From: Tilletiaria anomala UBC 951
Taxonomy: Eukaryota; Basidiomycota; Exobasidiomycetes; Georgefischeriales; Tilletiariaceae
Assembly (NCBI RefSeq): GCF_000711695.1
Contig: NW_013547013.1
Coordinates: forward strand, 186,001-250,000
Direction of reading: 5' to 3'
DNA: 64,000 bases
Below, one piece after another: positions 47,904 through 58,803 of this stretch (position 1 is the stretch's first letter; each line of letters begins with the position of its first letter). Made by a program: the position numbers and the translations under genes. The notes beneath the pieces were generated by a model, which worked only from the letters and a program-made list of their open reading frames with translations, did no database searches and was not told the DNA's origin.

Positions 47904-48954
47904 AGCTGCTGATGATTCTGAAGGTGACTCTGCGAGAGCTCCTGACACACCCTCACCTCCGGACGCGATGCAAGTTGATGAGCCTGCTTGCTTGTTGGGT
48001 GCTGCTGCTCGCGCGAGGATTTGTTGGGTCGCACGAGCTTATTAGGGCCGAGGGCACGCCGGGACGTGCTCTGGACGTTCCTCCTGAGAAGAAAACGTAA
48101 GCGGTTGGTGTTAAGCTTGGCCCACAGTGCTTCCACTAGCGGTGTAAGAAGCGCTGGCCAGCTACCTGTGGGTCTGGATCAAGGCGAATCCAGGGGGCCT
48201 TGTAGTGGTCTCAGCTAGTGTCGCCGTGCGTGGAGGTGCGAGCAGCCGTCGCGGTGCTTGCGTCACAATAGCGTTGCACAGCACGCAGGCATTTCCATGC
48301 TACAGATATTGGGCCTCGCCGAGGCTCGCGCTGACAGCTCGAATGTTACTCACCCTACCTGAACCATCCGTAACACCTTTTGTGCCATATCGACCTTGGC
48401 TGAGAAAGTGGAATGGGACGGGGTAGATGTGGAACACGCTGGCGCTGCTGGGCGGTGGGTCGTGAGAGCATCGGGCACTGGCGCGCTTTTCGGCATGGAC
48501 ACGCGACTCTTTATCGCTGTACTCATAGGAGACAACGGTCAAGCGGCACCGGCCAAGGCCCCAGGGCGGGGCTCAGGCGGGGTTTACAAGGGCTGCCTCC
48601 TCTCCAAAACCAAGTCTTTCTCTCCGTTGACGTCAGCCGTGTGTGATGGGAACGAGCAAGTCAGGTGGCACACACCACACTTCCAAATTCTCAAACTCCC
48701 GAGCCAACCAGGGTTATATGGTCCAACAGCAGTCCACCCCCCCACTAAAGAGAGAGTTGCGTGCTGCATCTCGTCAGCGTCGCATCCTGATCAAAAGAAA
48801 GACATTCTCTTTCTCACGACGCCGGCATTCAAATTTATCTGTTGCGATAGATACATCTGCTCCCCAAGCCAGACCAGAGCAACCTCCCGTTCCTCCATCT
48901 TGAACTTCCAGCTCCGAACCGATCGCAGCACACACGCCTCTCACAGCAGGAACC
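47904..48954. promoter_or_regulatory. SSH4/MCR1 divergent intergenic region
   Basis: About 1.05 kb. The SSH4 frame stays open some distance upstream of the chosen ATG (to about 47948), so a 5' exon is possible. Other frames across 48396-48950 do not resemble proteins. CT- and AT-rich patches precede MCR1. Confidence 0.35.
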
Positions 48955-50309
48955 ATGATTCGCCCAGCCATCACTTTCGCCGCATGTGCCTGCCGATCAA
49001 GCGGCCAAGGCGCCCGCGCCCAGGTGCGCGCCTACGCCTCATCTTCCGGCGGCGCTGGCAACTCTTCGAACTTGCCCCTAGTCCTCGGTCTCGGGGGGCT
49101 GGCCGGCCTCGGGGGTTGGTACGCGCTCGGCGGCTTCAACTCGACGGACAAGGCCAAAAACAACGCAAAGGAGCTTGCGGAGAGCGCCAAGAGCCAGGCC
49201 AAGGCCGGCGCCACAAGCGTCAGCGGTGCCTTGGACAAGAGCACCTTCAAGGAGTTCACGCTCAAGGAGATTAAGCCGTACAACCATGACAGTGCTACGT
49301 GCGTTTACTTCCCGCTCCGGTATCGCGCGCCCTGAAATGGTCGCTGACATACCCGAGTCCCTTGCCGTGCGTCTTTTGTCTTGCAGCCTGGTTTTCGAAC
49401 TGCCAGACAACCAGACTTCTGGACTTTCCGTTGCCTCTGCCGTCCTCTTGAAGGCCGCCGAGGGAGCTGCGCCGCTTAAGGACAAGAACGGCAAGGACAT
49501 CATACGCCCATACACCCCGGTTACCACACCCGACACACAGGGCCACATTGACTTTTTGATCAAGAAATACGTGAGTCCGCGCGCTGGTTGTGGGGGAGGG
49601 GCCGCGTGTGACGCTGCGGCTGACACGCGAGCACAACCTTTGCTCACTCGTCTCTGCAGAGCAACGGTAACATGTCCAAGTACACGCTCGATCTCAGGCC
49701 TGGCGACAAGATTGCAATCAAAGGTCCGATCCCCAAATTCCAGTACCAGGCAAATGAGTTTGAGGAGATTGCATGCATCGCCGGCGGGTCCGGCATCACG
49801 CCCATGCTGCAACTTGTTCAAGCGATCCGTGATAACCCAGAGGATAAAACACGCTTCACGCTGATCTACACGAACAAGACCGAGCAGGACATACTCTGCC
49901 GCGAGGAGTTTGACAAGCTGGCCAAGGCGAACCCGGACAAGTACAAGATCATCTACGGACTTGACTTGGCTACCAAGGGAAGCCGCACCGCGGCGTTCAC
50001 GGGCTACATCACACCGGAGATACTTAGCAAGTACCTACCCGCACCCGACAAGGCAGACCGCATCAAACTCTTCGTCTGCGGCCCACCGCCACAAGTCGAG
50101 GCCATCTCAGGCGGCAAGGGTCCTAAGGGCAGCCAGGGCGAGCTCAAGGGCTTGCTCGCTGACGCTGGCTACCAGCCTTCCCAAGTGTGAGCTTATCCCC
50201 TCCTCCCTCTTTATGGGCGCGTGACTGCGTACAGAGCTCGAAGTTTCGGCTGCTGACTGCTTGGACTTTCCTAATGACTTCATTGAATCTTCATAGGTAC
50301 AAGTTCTAA
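48955..50309 (+). CDS. MCR1: NADH-cytochrome b5 reductase, mitochondrial (Mcr1)
   Basis: Mcr1 is an FAD enzyme passing electrons from NADH to cytochrome b5 or related acceptors, in the mitochondrial outer membrane and intermembrane space. Exons 48955-49298, 49387-49570, 49660-50186 and 50297-50309 fit in phase, giving 355 residues. A basic presequence (MIRPAITFAACACRSSG) is followed by a hydrophobic segment at 39-60. The FAD motif RPYTPVT, KGPIPKF, the NADH motif GGSGITPML and CGPPP are all present. The last 13-nt exon encodes the usual C-terminal YKF. It is intact, in contrast to the homologous domain of the nearby dead nitrate reductase. Confidence 0.94.
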
Positions 50310-50811
50310 GCTCGCCGAGTTAGGCTCTGCAAGTCCAGCATGTAGTCTGATGCCGCGCAAAAAGAAGCAGTCTAGGGGCAATAATAGTCACGATACTCGC
50401 TCGCAAAATAGGCTGGGGCAATCATGAATGTGAGATAAAGTTCAGCTCACAATCAATGAGCTGTGTTGTGACTTGTGAAGGAGGAATTAGGTCACACGTG
50501 TCACAGGAAGTAGATAGGAAAATGACACTCAAGCCTGGAAATGATCGCTATTTGCTTCACGCGGCACGCAACACACATGTATCCAGTACGCCGTGTATCC
50601 GACAAGGCTCGCTTCTTCGAAATTCGTCGCTCTTGTAGCAGCAATCCGGCATATATGAGTGTATACTGTCTCTACCAGTCCGGACCATCCAGTTGATTCA
50701 TCCGAGTTCCTGCTGGTCTGAACGGTATTCGTGCCTATTCTCATAGATATAGCTTGCGCGAGCAGCCATTTGACTTCCCAAGTAATCAGCATTGTTGCGT
50801 TCACATCGACC
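50310..50811. other. MCR1-SHQ1 intergenic region
   Basis: About 0.5 kb between genes in tandem. No gene, RNA or strong motif is seen. Confidence 0.35.
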
Positions 50812-52582
50812 ATGGCAGACGATTCACCCGCAGGCTTCGTGGTGCCGCCATATGAAATCTCGCAAGACAGCGACCATGTCTACCTCTCAGTGCGCGTTCC
50901 ATCTTCATCGGACAGTTCGATCGCCGCCGCCACAGTGCCAAGGGTCGTCAGCGAGGACAGAGCGTTTGGCTTCGTTATGGGTGACTATTACTTGCCGTGC
51001 GTGCGTGAGCTCCGCTTCCCTTCTGTTTGCTGTTGTTGGAGCTGCAACTAGGCACAAACAGAAGCAAAGACTCAAAGACTGACTCCAGACTGCATGGTGC
51101 GCACTCTCCCTGACAGACTCTTCCTACCTGCACCCGTGCAAAACGAACCCAAGCTTGAGCCACCGCTATCGGGGTCCTCCAGCTCTCTATGCTGGAGCGT
51201 GACACTACGCAAAGCAAACAAGGGAGAGCATTTTGAAGGACTTGAAGATTTGCAGCCTCAGATCTTACCCCCGGCCGCAGTCGAAGCTTTGGCCAGCGCC
51301 AGTGATGCCGCTGCAGCATCAGCAGCAGCAGGGAATATCGATGGTAACAGCGGCCACTCGAACTTAAAAACGAAAGATAGCGATGGCTTGCGCAGCTTGA
51401 CGTGTGACATGCTCAAGCGTGCGTTAAGCAAGGAAAACGAAAGCAGATTTTTGCAAGGGCAACCTGGTCTCATGCTGTCGACGGACGACGACAGGGCCGA
51501 TGATGGCATTACAACTTCCCATCGCGCTGAGGATGCTAATCCTTTGACGAGCACGTCCCATGTCACCGCAACAGGCCCGCGAATAGGATATGGTTTTCGT
51601 CGCGCTCATCACGAACCTCTCGATCCTCAAGCTGTGGAGTGCAGTCGCGCTTACGGGCTGAAACATGCGGATCCGTCGAGCGTGCCGCTGGAGCTGCGGG
51701 AGAAAGGGGCGTGGGACGACGAAGAGAACAAGTGGGACGAAGGGTGGTACTTGTAAGTTTCGACTTGCTGGCCTGTATGGAACCCCAGCATCCCCTGACC
51801 TCCCTCAACTGCACAGAGAAAACTATCTCGACATGGAAGGCGAGATCACGGCCATCGTGGACTACACTGTGCAGCTATCGAACCCTTCGGCACAAGCAAC
51901 CGACGCTGCGGCGAAGGACGGCAAAGCGACAGTGGCAGATGAAGATCTCGAAGCACTATGCCTGCTCTGGACCTTGCTCTTTGCATATGCTTACGACCAG
52001 CGGACTAACTTCGAAGATCCGACCATTGAATCAGGTTGGACGATCAGTGCACTCTCACGACCTCTCTGCTGGTTCGCATCGCCCGTCTCGCCGATGGCCC
52101 TGGCCGCTTCTGCAGATCCCACAATGCCTTCCGCCCCGCAGCGTGCACTCTTCGCTGCGGTAATCGCTAGTTTCCGGCGCAGTCTTTGCTTCCCGCTCTA
52201 TCGGCATTGGGCCTTGTCGCTCAGGGTCTATACTGACGTACACGAGCTGCTGAAAGCCGGTCCTGGTGCAGTGATTGAGGCACTACAGGCGACTCATGTG
52301 CGCCTCATGCAGGGTGCGACAGGTCAAAGAGACGACCCCATGCTCAATATATTTGCCCGCGTCTGGTTGGAGCCTCTGCTCGCGCTTTTGCAACAGGGTG
52401 ACACCGCGAAGGAAGTAGTAGGCCAGTTGCTGGCGCTGTTGCGTGCACTTGATACAAGCAATATGCATCCCCGTACCGAGCTCTTCAAAGATTACGTGGG
52501 TGGCGGCAAGTGGGACTTGACCGCACTTGACGAAGCTGCGAAGGAGGATGTCGCCAGCGGCCAGCAGGGAGGATACGTGTAG
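50812..52582 (+). CDS. SHQ1: Shq1, H/ACA snoRNP assembly chaperone
   Basis: Shq1 holds Cbf5/dyskerin as an RNA mimic before H/ACA RNP assembly. Exons 50812-50996, 51117-51752 and 51817-52582 fit in phase, giving 528 residues. The N-terminal CS domain (PPYEISQDSDHVYLSVRVP, then FGFVMGDYYLPLFLP) and HFEGLEDLQPQ lead to a variable Ala/Ser linker, then the SHQ1 domain: IGYGFRRAHHEPL, LENYLDMEGEI, LLFAYAYDQRTN, GESGW-like ESGWTISALSRPLCWF, and SFRRSLCFPLYRHWALS. The first acceptor is at 51116; the nearer alternative reads into a stop. The gene is intact. Confidence 0.93.
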
Positions 52583-52736
52583 CATTCCGGTCTCATACAT
52601 GAAGTGAGAGTCTTACCTCGCTGCTTTTTTGAATAGACAAATACTACAGGCGCTGAAAACGGCAAAGGATAACATCTGCGGAGTGTGCGAAAAGCCGCTA
52701 CGATTCTCGAGGTGAAGATCGCAACTAGCCGGGCGT

Positions 52737-53608
52737 CTAAAGGTCGTCGAGATCCTCGTCATCCGAAGCATCCTCATCGCTGTCCTCGAATTCGACGTCG
52801 CTTCCTTCGTCTTGGTCGCCGTACGTCTCGGTTTCGTTGATCTTGGCGTTCTCAGGAAGTTGACCATACTTCTTCAGCTCACGCGCTTCGTCTGGCGAGT
52901 ACTTTTGAATAACGTCCGCCTTCTCGTCCTGGAATTCACGCAGCGACAAAAGAATGATGTCTCCCTGGTTGATCCAGACCTTCTTGCGAAGCTTGCCTCG
53001 AATGTGTGCCAACCGCTTTTCGCCGTCGAAGCATTGTGCTTCTAGACGTCCGTTACCAAGCATCTTCAGTACTTGCGCATACTCTGAAGATATATGAACA
53101 GATCAGAACGGAGGCTTTGCAATGCACCAGGGAACGCTGCACGTATGCTCACCTTGCCCATCTTCCTTGAAGACGAGTTCTCGCTTCTCGCTTTCGTTCT
53201 CGTTCTTACCACGTCGGCGGTTTTTGCCACCCTTTCCCTTGTTCTGAGCAGCACAAGTGCGGGGGAAAGTGAAAATGTCGGTAAGCTGAGACTGTTGACG
53301 ACTATAAAGTGTTCCCTTGGTCACGCGGGCATTTCGAAGCGAATATGCTAGTGACGAAATCATCCAGGCTCTACCGAATATGCCTGCCGTAGCTCATTGC
53401 TGCCCAATGCTTGGCCGTGGCGCCTGTTAACCAGACTGCCAAGGCAAAGCTGCTACGCTGAGTGGCTAATTGCACGACCATGTTGATCAAAATGCTTCGC
53501 AACCTTCCAACACAGCTGACCCTTCTAAGAGAGGCTAGAAGACGCTCGTACACGCCCATCTTGGAACTGATCCTGCGTACGAGTGTATCCAGCACTTACC
53601 TTCGGCAT
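52737..53608 (-). CDS. TIF11: Translation initiation factor eIF1A
   Basis: eIF1A binds the 40S A site and promotes scanning and start-codon recognition. Three exons fit in phase: 53608-53600 (9 nt, Met-Pro-Lys), 53243-53153 and 53083-52737, giving 148 residues (yeast 153). The basic N-terminal tail [15 protein letters not shown] is followed by the OB fold ([45 protein letters not shown]) and an acidic C-terminal tail ending [11 protein letters not shown]. The 356-base first intron separates the start codon exon from the rest. It is convergent with SHQ1 and divergent from YIF1. Confidence 0.94.
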
Positions 53609-53991
53609 CTTTTCTAGCTTTGCCAAGTAGCTTGCTGGTGATGGTGGTGAGGAGGAAAGGAATTGTGATCGGCTTGAAGTTCTTCAAGTCGATAAGTGTG
53701 ATTTGCGAACCAGCTGGAAGGCTCGACTTTGTAGCTGGGTCTGAAATAATGGAACTAAACAAGCGAGACTGCAAGCTGCGTATAATGTGTCCGTTGTTGC
53801 GCCGCGGCGTTTGAATATATCGTGTGCGAAACGCGAATGTGGTCCATGACCTATCCGTGTTGCCAGCGTCGCAGCATCTCGAGGAAAATGCGCATCAAGA
53901 ATATCAGCACTACGGGCTGAGATACTTTTAAAGTTGGTGCTGCACGAAAATCGAGAGAGAGGGAGAAAGAAGGGGACCAAGTCAGGCAGTC
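53609..53991. promoter_or_regulatory. TIF11/YIF1 divergent promoter region
   Basis: A 383-base spacer between the two 9-nt start exons. The YIF1 side is GA-rich (gagagagagggagaaagaagg). No further gene is seen. Confidence 0.4.
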
Positions 53992-55702
53992 ATGAGCCAG
54001 GTGAGGGGGATGCGAGCTGCAAAAATAAGAACCGATGATACTTCTAAGCGTGTCCATATGCTCATGACCGACCTTACGTGCTGTCGTTATCGCTTCCATG
54101 CTCCTCTGCTTAGTACTCGTCACGATCACCTGTCAGTTTTTCTGTCGTCAGAATTATACTGCACAAAAGCTGACCTGATACGTTTGTGTCCACGACCTGC
54201 ACACAGCCACCCCTTCGTCATCCGGTCCCCACCCATCCACCATTAAAAGTGCCAGACCCACCAATCACGCCGACACCCTCTAATGGGGCGCCCTTGTCCA
54301 CGTCTCCCACTGATCCACACACCTCCTCTGCTCGCCCTCGCGCGCATGGCAGCACGGATAATGCGCTAGGGGGCGACGGGTACGTGCGATACAGCTCACC
54401 GCCCATCAATCAGGCAAATCCTTACGGCGGCCCGGGCACTGCGGCAGCCAGCAGCTTTGGGGGGTCCATGCAGCAAGGCATGTTCTATCAAGGCGGGGAT
54501 GGGCGCGGCGCTGCGCCTTCAGGCAGCATGCAAGTTGGCGGTGGAGTATCTGGCGCAGGGCCGTACGGAGGCTGGGTTGGTGCAGGAGGTCCAATGGGTG
54601 GCATTATGAATGATGCAACCGCGCAAATGGGCATGCAATTTGGAGCACAAATTGCAGCAGCAGGTGGTGACTACGTGGAAAAGAATGTGCGAGCTAGCCG
54701 TCTTTCCTAATTGCCGTGTGTATACGCTGATATTTTCTGCTCCTATTAGATCAATCGGTTCTTCTCGCTTCCAGCCCTCAAGTATTCATTCAACGTGTCG
54801 AATTCGTATGTGCTCCACAAGCTTCGTCTCGTCCTGTTCCCTTGGCGGCATAAGCCATGGTCGCGCTCCCACCGCCACGGAAATGGATCTGCAAGCACAG
54901 CCAGCGCGTATGCCGGCATGGACGGACATGCACAATCTCCCGGACCGGCGGCGGGTAAGAACGGAGGCGAGGGCTATCTGCCCCCACGAGAGGACGTCAA
55001 TAGTCCTGATCTTTACATCCCTTGTGAGCCGCTAGCCTGAATGCGGAGCTGCAGAGTGCAATACTGAAGAACTGTAACTCTCCGTAGCCATGGCATTCGT
55101 CACGTACATTCTGGTCATTGCCACCATTCACGGGCTCGAATCGCGCTTCCACCCTGAGCAATTGGGCCTGACATCGTCACGAGCCCTCGCAATCATTCTC
55201 CTCGAAGTTTCATTTGTCAAGCTCGGCTGCTACCTGCTCAACATCCAAGGCGATCATACGGTTGTCGACCTGGTCGCATACGCCGGCTACAAATTCGTCG
55301 GCACACTTGTCACGCTTCTTGTGGGATTGCTCGGCTTCGAGGGAATGGTGTATTGGGGCGTCTTCCTATACACGTTTTCGGCCAACGCTTTCTTTATCGT
55401 ATGTAGTCCTCCATGGCTTTTTCCAACGGATCGTCGTATCGCTGACCCTTTCACTACCATGCGGCTTGCTTCATTACCGCTTTCCACAGTTGCGCTCTTT
55501 GCGATACGTCGTCCTTCCGGATCCATCGTCACCGTCTAGCGTGACTATCACCCATGCGCAACGTTCCAAGCGCATTCAGTTCCTCTTTGCGATCGCTGTT
55601 GCACAGCTTCCGCTCTGCTGGGCTCTCGTAGTAGGCATCTTCAATGGTAGTCACAAGGCCGTCGCTGCCAAAGCAGCTGCGAAAGTCGCTGGTGCTATCT
55701 AG
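53992..55702 (+). CDS. YIF1: Yif1, Yip1-interacting ER-Golgi membrane protein
   Basis: Yif1 forms a complex with Yip1 and Yos1 and supports COPII vesicle fusion and Rab recruitment. Five exons fit in phase: 53992-54000 (Met-Ser-Gln), 54207-54686, 54750-55023, 55088-55398 and 55490-55702, giving 428 residues. After a Pro/Gly-rich N-terminus come the family blocks DATAQMGMQFG, GGDYVEKN, INRFFSLPALKYSFNVSN, SYVLHKLRLVLFPWRHKPWSR and YIPSMAFVTYILVIATIHG, then several hydrophobic helices to the end. The short first exon is inferred from a perfect donor (atgagccag|gtgagg) and matching phase; no other in-frame ATG precedes the first block. Confidence 0.88.
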
Positions 55703-56113
55703 GCCAGCTGATGTGCCGCCGCGAGATACTTGCTGATATCCTCGAACCTGGGCTTGCATGCGCTCGGACGCATCAGGACATGCACACTGTTGCATTTTGT
55801 CATCTCCCATGAATAAATACAGAATGAGTTGCAAACCAACATGCATTGCTTCAACATTGGCTCAAAAGGCAGAAGCGGTGTGCAACGCCGTTCTTCATTT
55901 CACTTTGATACGCAGGACTTGGTTCGAGCAGTTTGAGTCATTTCTCAATTGTCGGCCCCGTGGTTGATACTCGTACCTGCTTTTGCTGGCAATGTCATTC
56001 GGCAGGGAAAGTCATCGCTTACAACGCGCGGGGCATGAGCGCCAGCACTACCTCTCGCTAGTCTTTGCCTTGACTAACTGATGCCAGCAACACTCATATT
56101 TTGGCCAACGAGA
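55703..56113. other. 3' region of YIF1
   Basis: A polyadenylation-like aataaa occurs near 55809. No gene is seen. Confidence 0.35.
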
Positions 56114-56323
56114 TCATCCTCTAAGTTTCTCGACATTCGCTTTGAGCTGCTCCTCTATTGCGCCCAAGTCTTTTACCACATTTCCACTCACTGGTTCCCC
56201 CATGTGGCCATTCGCATCAGCATCGCATTTTAAGATGTTGCGTGCAAACAAGCGAGCATAGACGATGGCGAGAGAGTGCAACATGACATAATAGGCAAAT
56301 TGGTCCACGAGGGGATGTCCTGC
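56114..56323 (-). CDS. Possible terminal exon of an unknown small gene
   Basis: From an acceptor (caactcag at 56324-56331 on the minus strand) a 69-codon frame runs to a stop. It starts AGHPLVDQFAYYVMLHSL and continues with a hydrophobic stretch, then a charged helix ending EEQLKANVEKLRG. Composition looks like a real membrane-anchored small protein, but no upstream exon could be joined with certainty (an 11-nt piece at 56398-56388 is possible). I do not recognise the family. Confidence 0.3.
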   Translation of the reverse strand, partial: AGHPLVDQFAYYVMLHSLAIVYARLFARNILKCDADANGHMGEPVSGNVVKDLGAIEEQLKANVEKLRG

Positions 56324-58803
56324 CTGAGTTGCCCGCAGACCGCATCAGATCATATAAACGGAGAAGGAAGGAAGGTCGTGGGCTGACCGTAGCGACTTCT
56401 AAAGGAAATGGTGTTAACCAGACTCAGAAAAAGAACGGCGGATCAAGTCGCTTTGATGCTCCTTTCTAGATCACATATCTTCGCATACAAAGGCGTTCCG
56501 GGGCGGACGAAACAGAATCGCGGCGGCCAAGCTAGTGGATCAGCAGAAAACGAACAAGAGAGGCACTGAAGAATTTATGCACTCTCCTAGGCTGTCACGG
56601 GCTCCTTGTGTTGCTGACTGACGGGGCCATAGTCGAGAATGATACGCGGCTTTTGTTTCGCTTGACGCCTGTTTTGGTACTCATGTCAGTTAGCTAGGCT
56701 CCGAGCAGGCGGAGAGATATTGGTGCGATCAAGTAATGGGCGACAAGGCCAGGAGGAAGAGAGACCTAACTCAACGCAACAACGACACGAAAAGGAACAT
56801 GGTCAGCCCTGACCGTCATTGAAGACCCCTTCAGGACATGCCGACCGCGGCCGATGGCTGGCGGCTTTCTTGAGCCCGAGCTTCTCGAGTAGCCAGGTTA
56901 TGCGAAAGGCACGGCTCGTTCCGAGGTTGCAGAGTACCAGGCGAAGCGCTTTGGTTTGCGGATGCGAGGACATGGTTCGGTTCAGGTTTGCTAGGTGGTT
57001 TATTGCTGTTCGGAAGGTGCGTCCTGCGCTACGCAGGTGTAAAGTGGATGAGTTTGAGTGAGATCAAATATATGATAGAGAATTGAGGTACGACAAGGAG
57101 TTCTCACTGAGATGAGGGGATGCTGGCCGCCGCAAAATACACACATTCAATCAACCAAGAAACGTTTCAGCACGGCCGTGCTCATCCAGGGCCTTGGCCA
57201 TTGCAGCACATCTCAAGGAGGAGGATATACATATTGCAACGTCTCTCCTCAGAAAAGGAGAGCCTGAAACGATTGAGCTGCGAACGTCATTACAACGCAC
57301 ATTGCTCATTCACCACTTACTATGTCGGTCCACGCTGCTGAAGACTTGATGAGTTGCAACGAGGTCCGAGACTCTGAGGAGGGGTAAAGAACGCCACTTC
57401 GCTCGCCTTTCTCTATTGTTGATTCGACTATGAAAAGCTTCTGTAGCTCGCTGTTTGGCAGCAATCTGCATCCTTTCTATGCAGGGTGCTTGAAGCGAAA
57501 TGTCTCCATAAGAGTCTTTGCCGGAAGCGAAGATATTCACAGTGGCTGATGCGGTTGCACAATAGGCATGTATGAGTTATTGGTGCTCGTCAGAGCCTTT
57601 TCACACAATTTTTCGGGCCGCAGCAGCATGTCAATAAAAATTGTCGACTAGCTGCTCACGCACTCTTAAAGCTAAAGCGCTAAGAGACTTTTAACGTGCC
57701 CAAGTGGACCTTAAATTATCTAGGCTGCTCTGGCCTCTGGGGCATTGTCGGGGGGAGTCAGAGGAACCTTCCAACTTCTCCAACTTGGGCAGCAGCTCCG
57801 CCTCTACTACTCGAGAATCTGATTGTACAGGCCTGCAAGGCATTCGGAGAGTCGAGAAGGGGTGCGGGAATATGATGTTGAAGCAGCCCTTGTGAGCTAT
57901 TGTGCTCTCTACATACCCGACCTTTTCGCCGCAGCGTCATCGACCTCGACCAAAATTCGATTGCGACGGCAGGCGATCAAGGACCCCCTCCCCGGTGCAT
58001 TTGCCATGGCTTTCTTGCTATGGATTTGCCGTTCCGACTCGGCCGGGTGTTATGAGCTCGCCCACAGCGACCAGCGTAAACTACTGTACAGTGGTCAAGG
58101 TCCTCTCTAGTTGTTTATCAAAGGCTCAAAAGGAAAACGGACGAAGAGCTGGTGTGCTGTGTGCGGGACAGATGGCTTGTGCGCACCCCGGAAAAGTCGG
58201 ATTTTGCGCGAGAATTGAATTGCAGGCGTGCGGACGGGACCTCCTCAAACCACCAGAGCAATGCAGCATTAGCGCACACTCAAGTCATCTAAATCTACTT
58301 ACAGTGCTGGCGAGGCGGTGATGTGATCGAACAGGAGTAGACCAGAAACGACGAATGATGGTATTGCGGTCAGCGGTGAGGAGAAGACTTGCGCATTTCT
58401 GTTCAGTCGTATCACGCAAGAGCCAGGCTCCATGCGGCCATATTTGCCAGCCAAGCAAGGAGAGTCAGACGTGGTCTGTTTGTAGATAGTCAGCGCTCGG
58501 CTACTGTACATTGCTTGAGCGCTCGAGCGGGACACCAGTGGCAAACAGATGTATGTCGTCTATCGAACATCTTCCATGGGCGTGATCAACGTTCTCAGCA
58601 TATAAAGGCTGCATCTTCTCCGCTATCTCCATCCCTCTGCGCGTCTCTCTTTTTGGGTTGCATCCTACCCCTACCTACATACACTGCACACATCAACACG
58701 GATTGCAGCTTGTCCAGGGCCAGTGTAGCAGAGGTTTCCTCTGCTTCTTTCATTCACGACATCACGAATTCATCTGAGATCTCGAACAACGCGAGCACGA
58801 ACA
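56324..58803. other. 2.5 kb intergenic region upstream of acetyl-CoA synthetase
   Basis: No recognisable gene or RNA. The last 200 bases carry a TATA box and CT-rich tract, listed separately. First exons of the small minus-strand candidate at 56114-56323 could lie within this stretch. Confidence 0.4.
58601..58607 (+). promoter_or_regulatory. ACS1: TATA box of the acetyl-CoA synthetase gene
   Basis: TATAAAG lies about 200 bases before the ATG and is followed by a CT-rich tract (about 58615-58670) typical of fungal transcription start regions. The function is inferred from position. Confidence 0.5.

Noticed and set aside
48396-49274. 292-codon plus-strand frame
   Set aside because: Its second half overlaps MCR1 in another frame and its first half is promoter-like; the MCR1 frame is clearly the real one.
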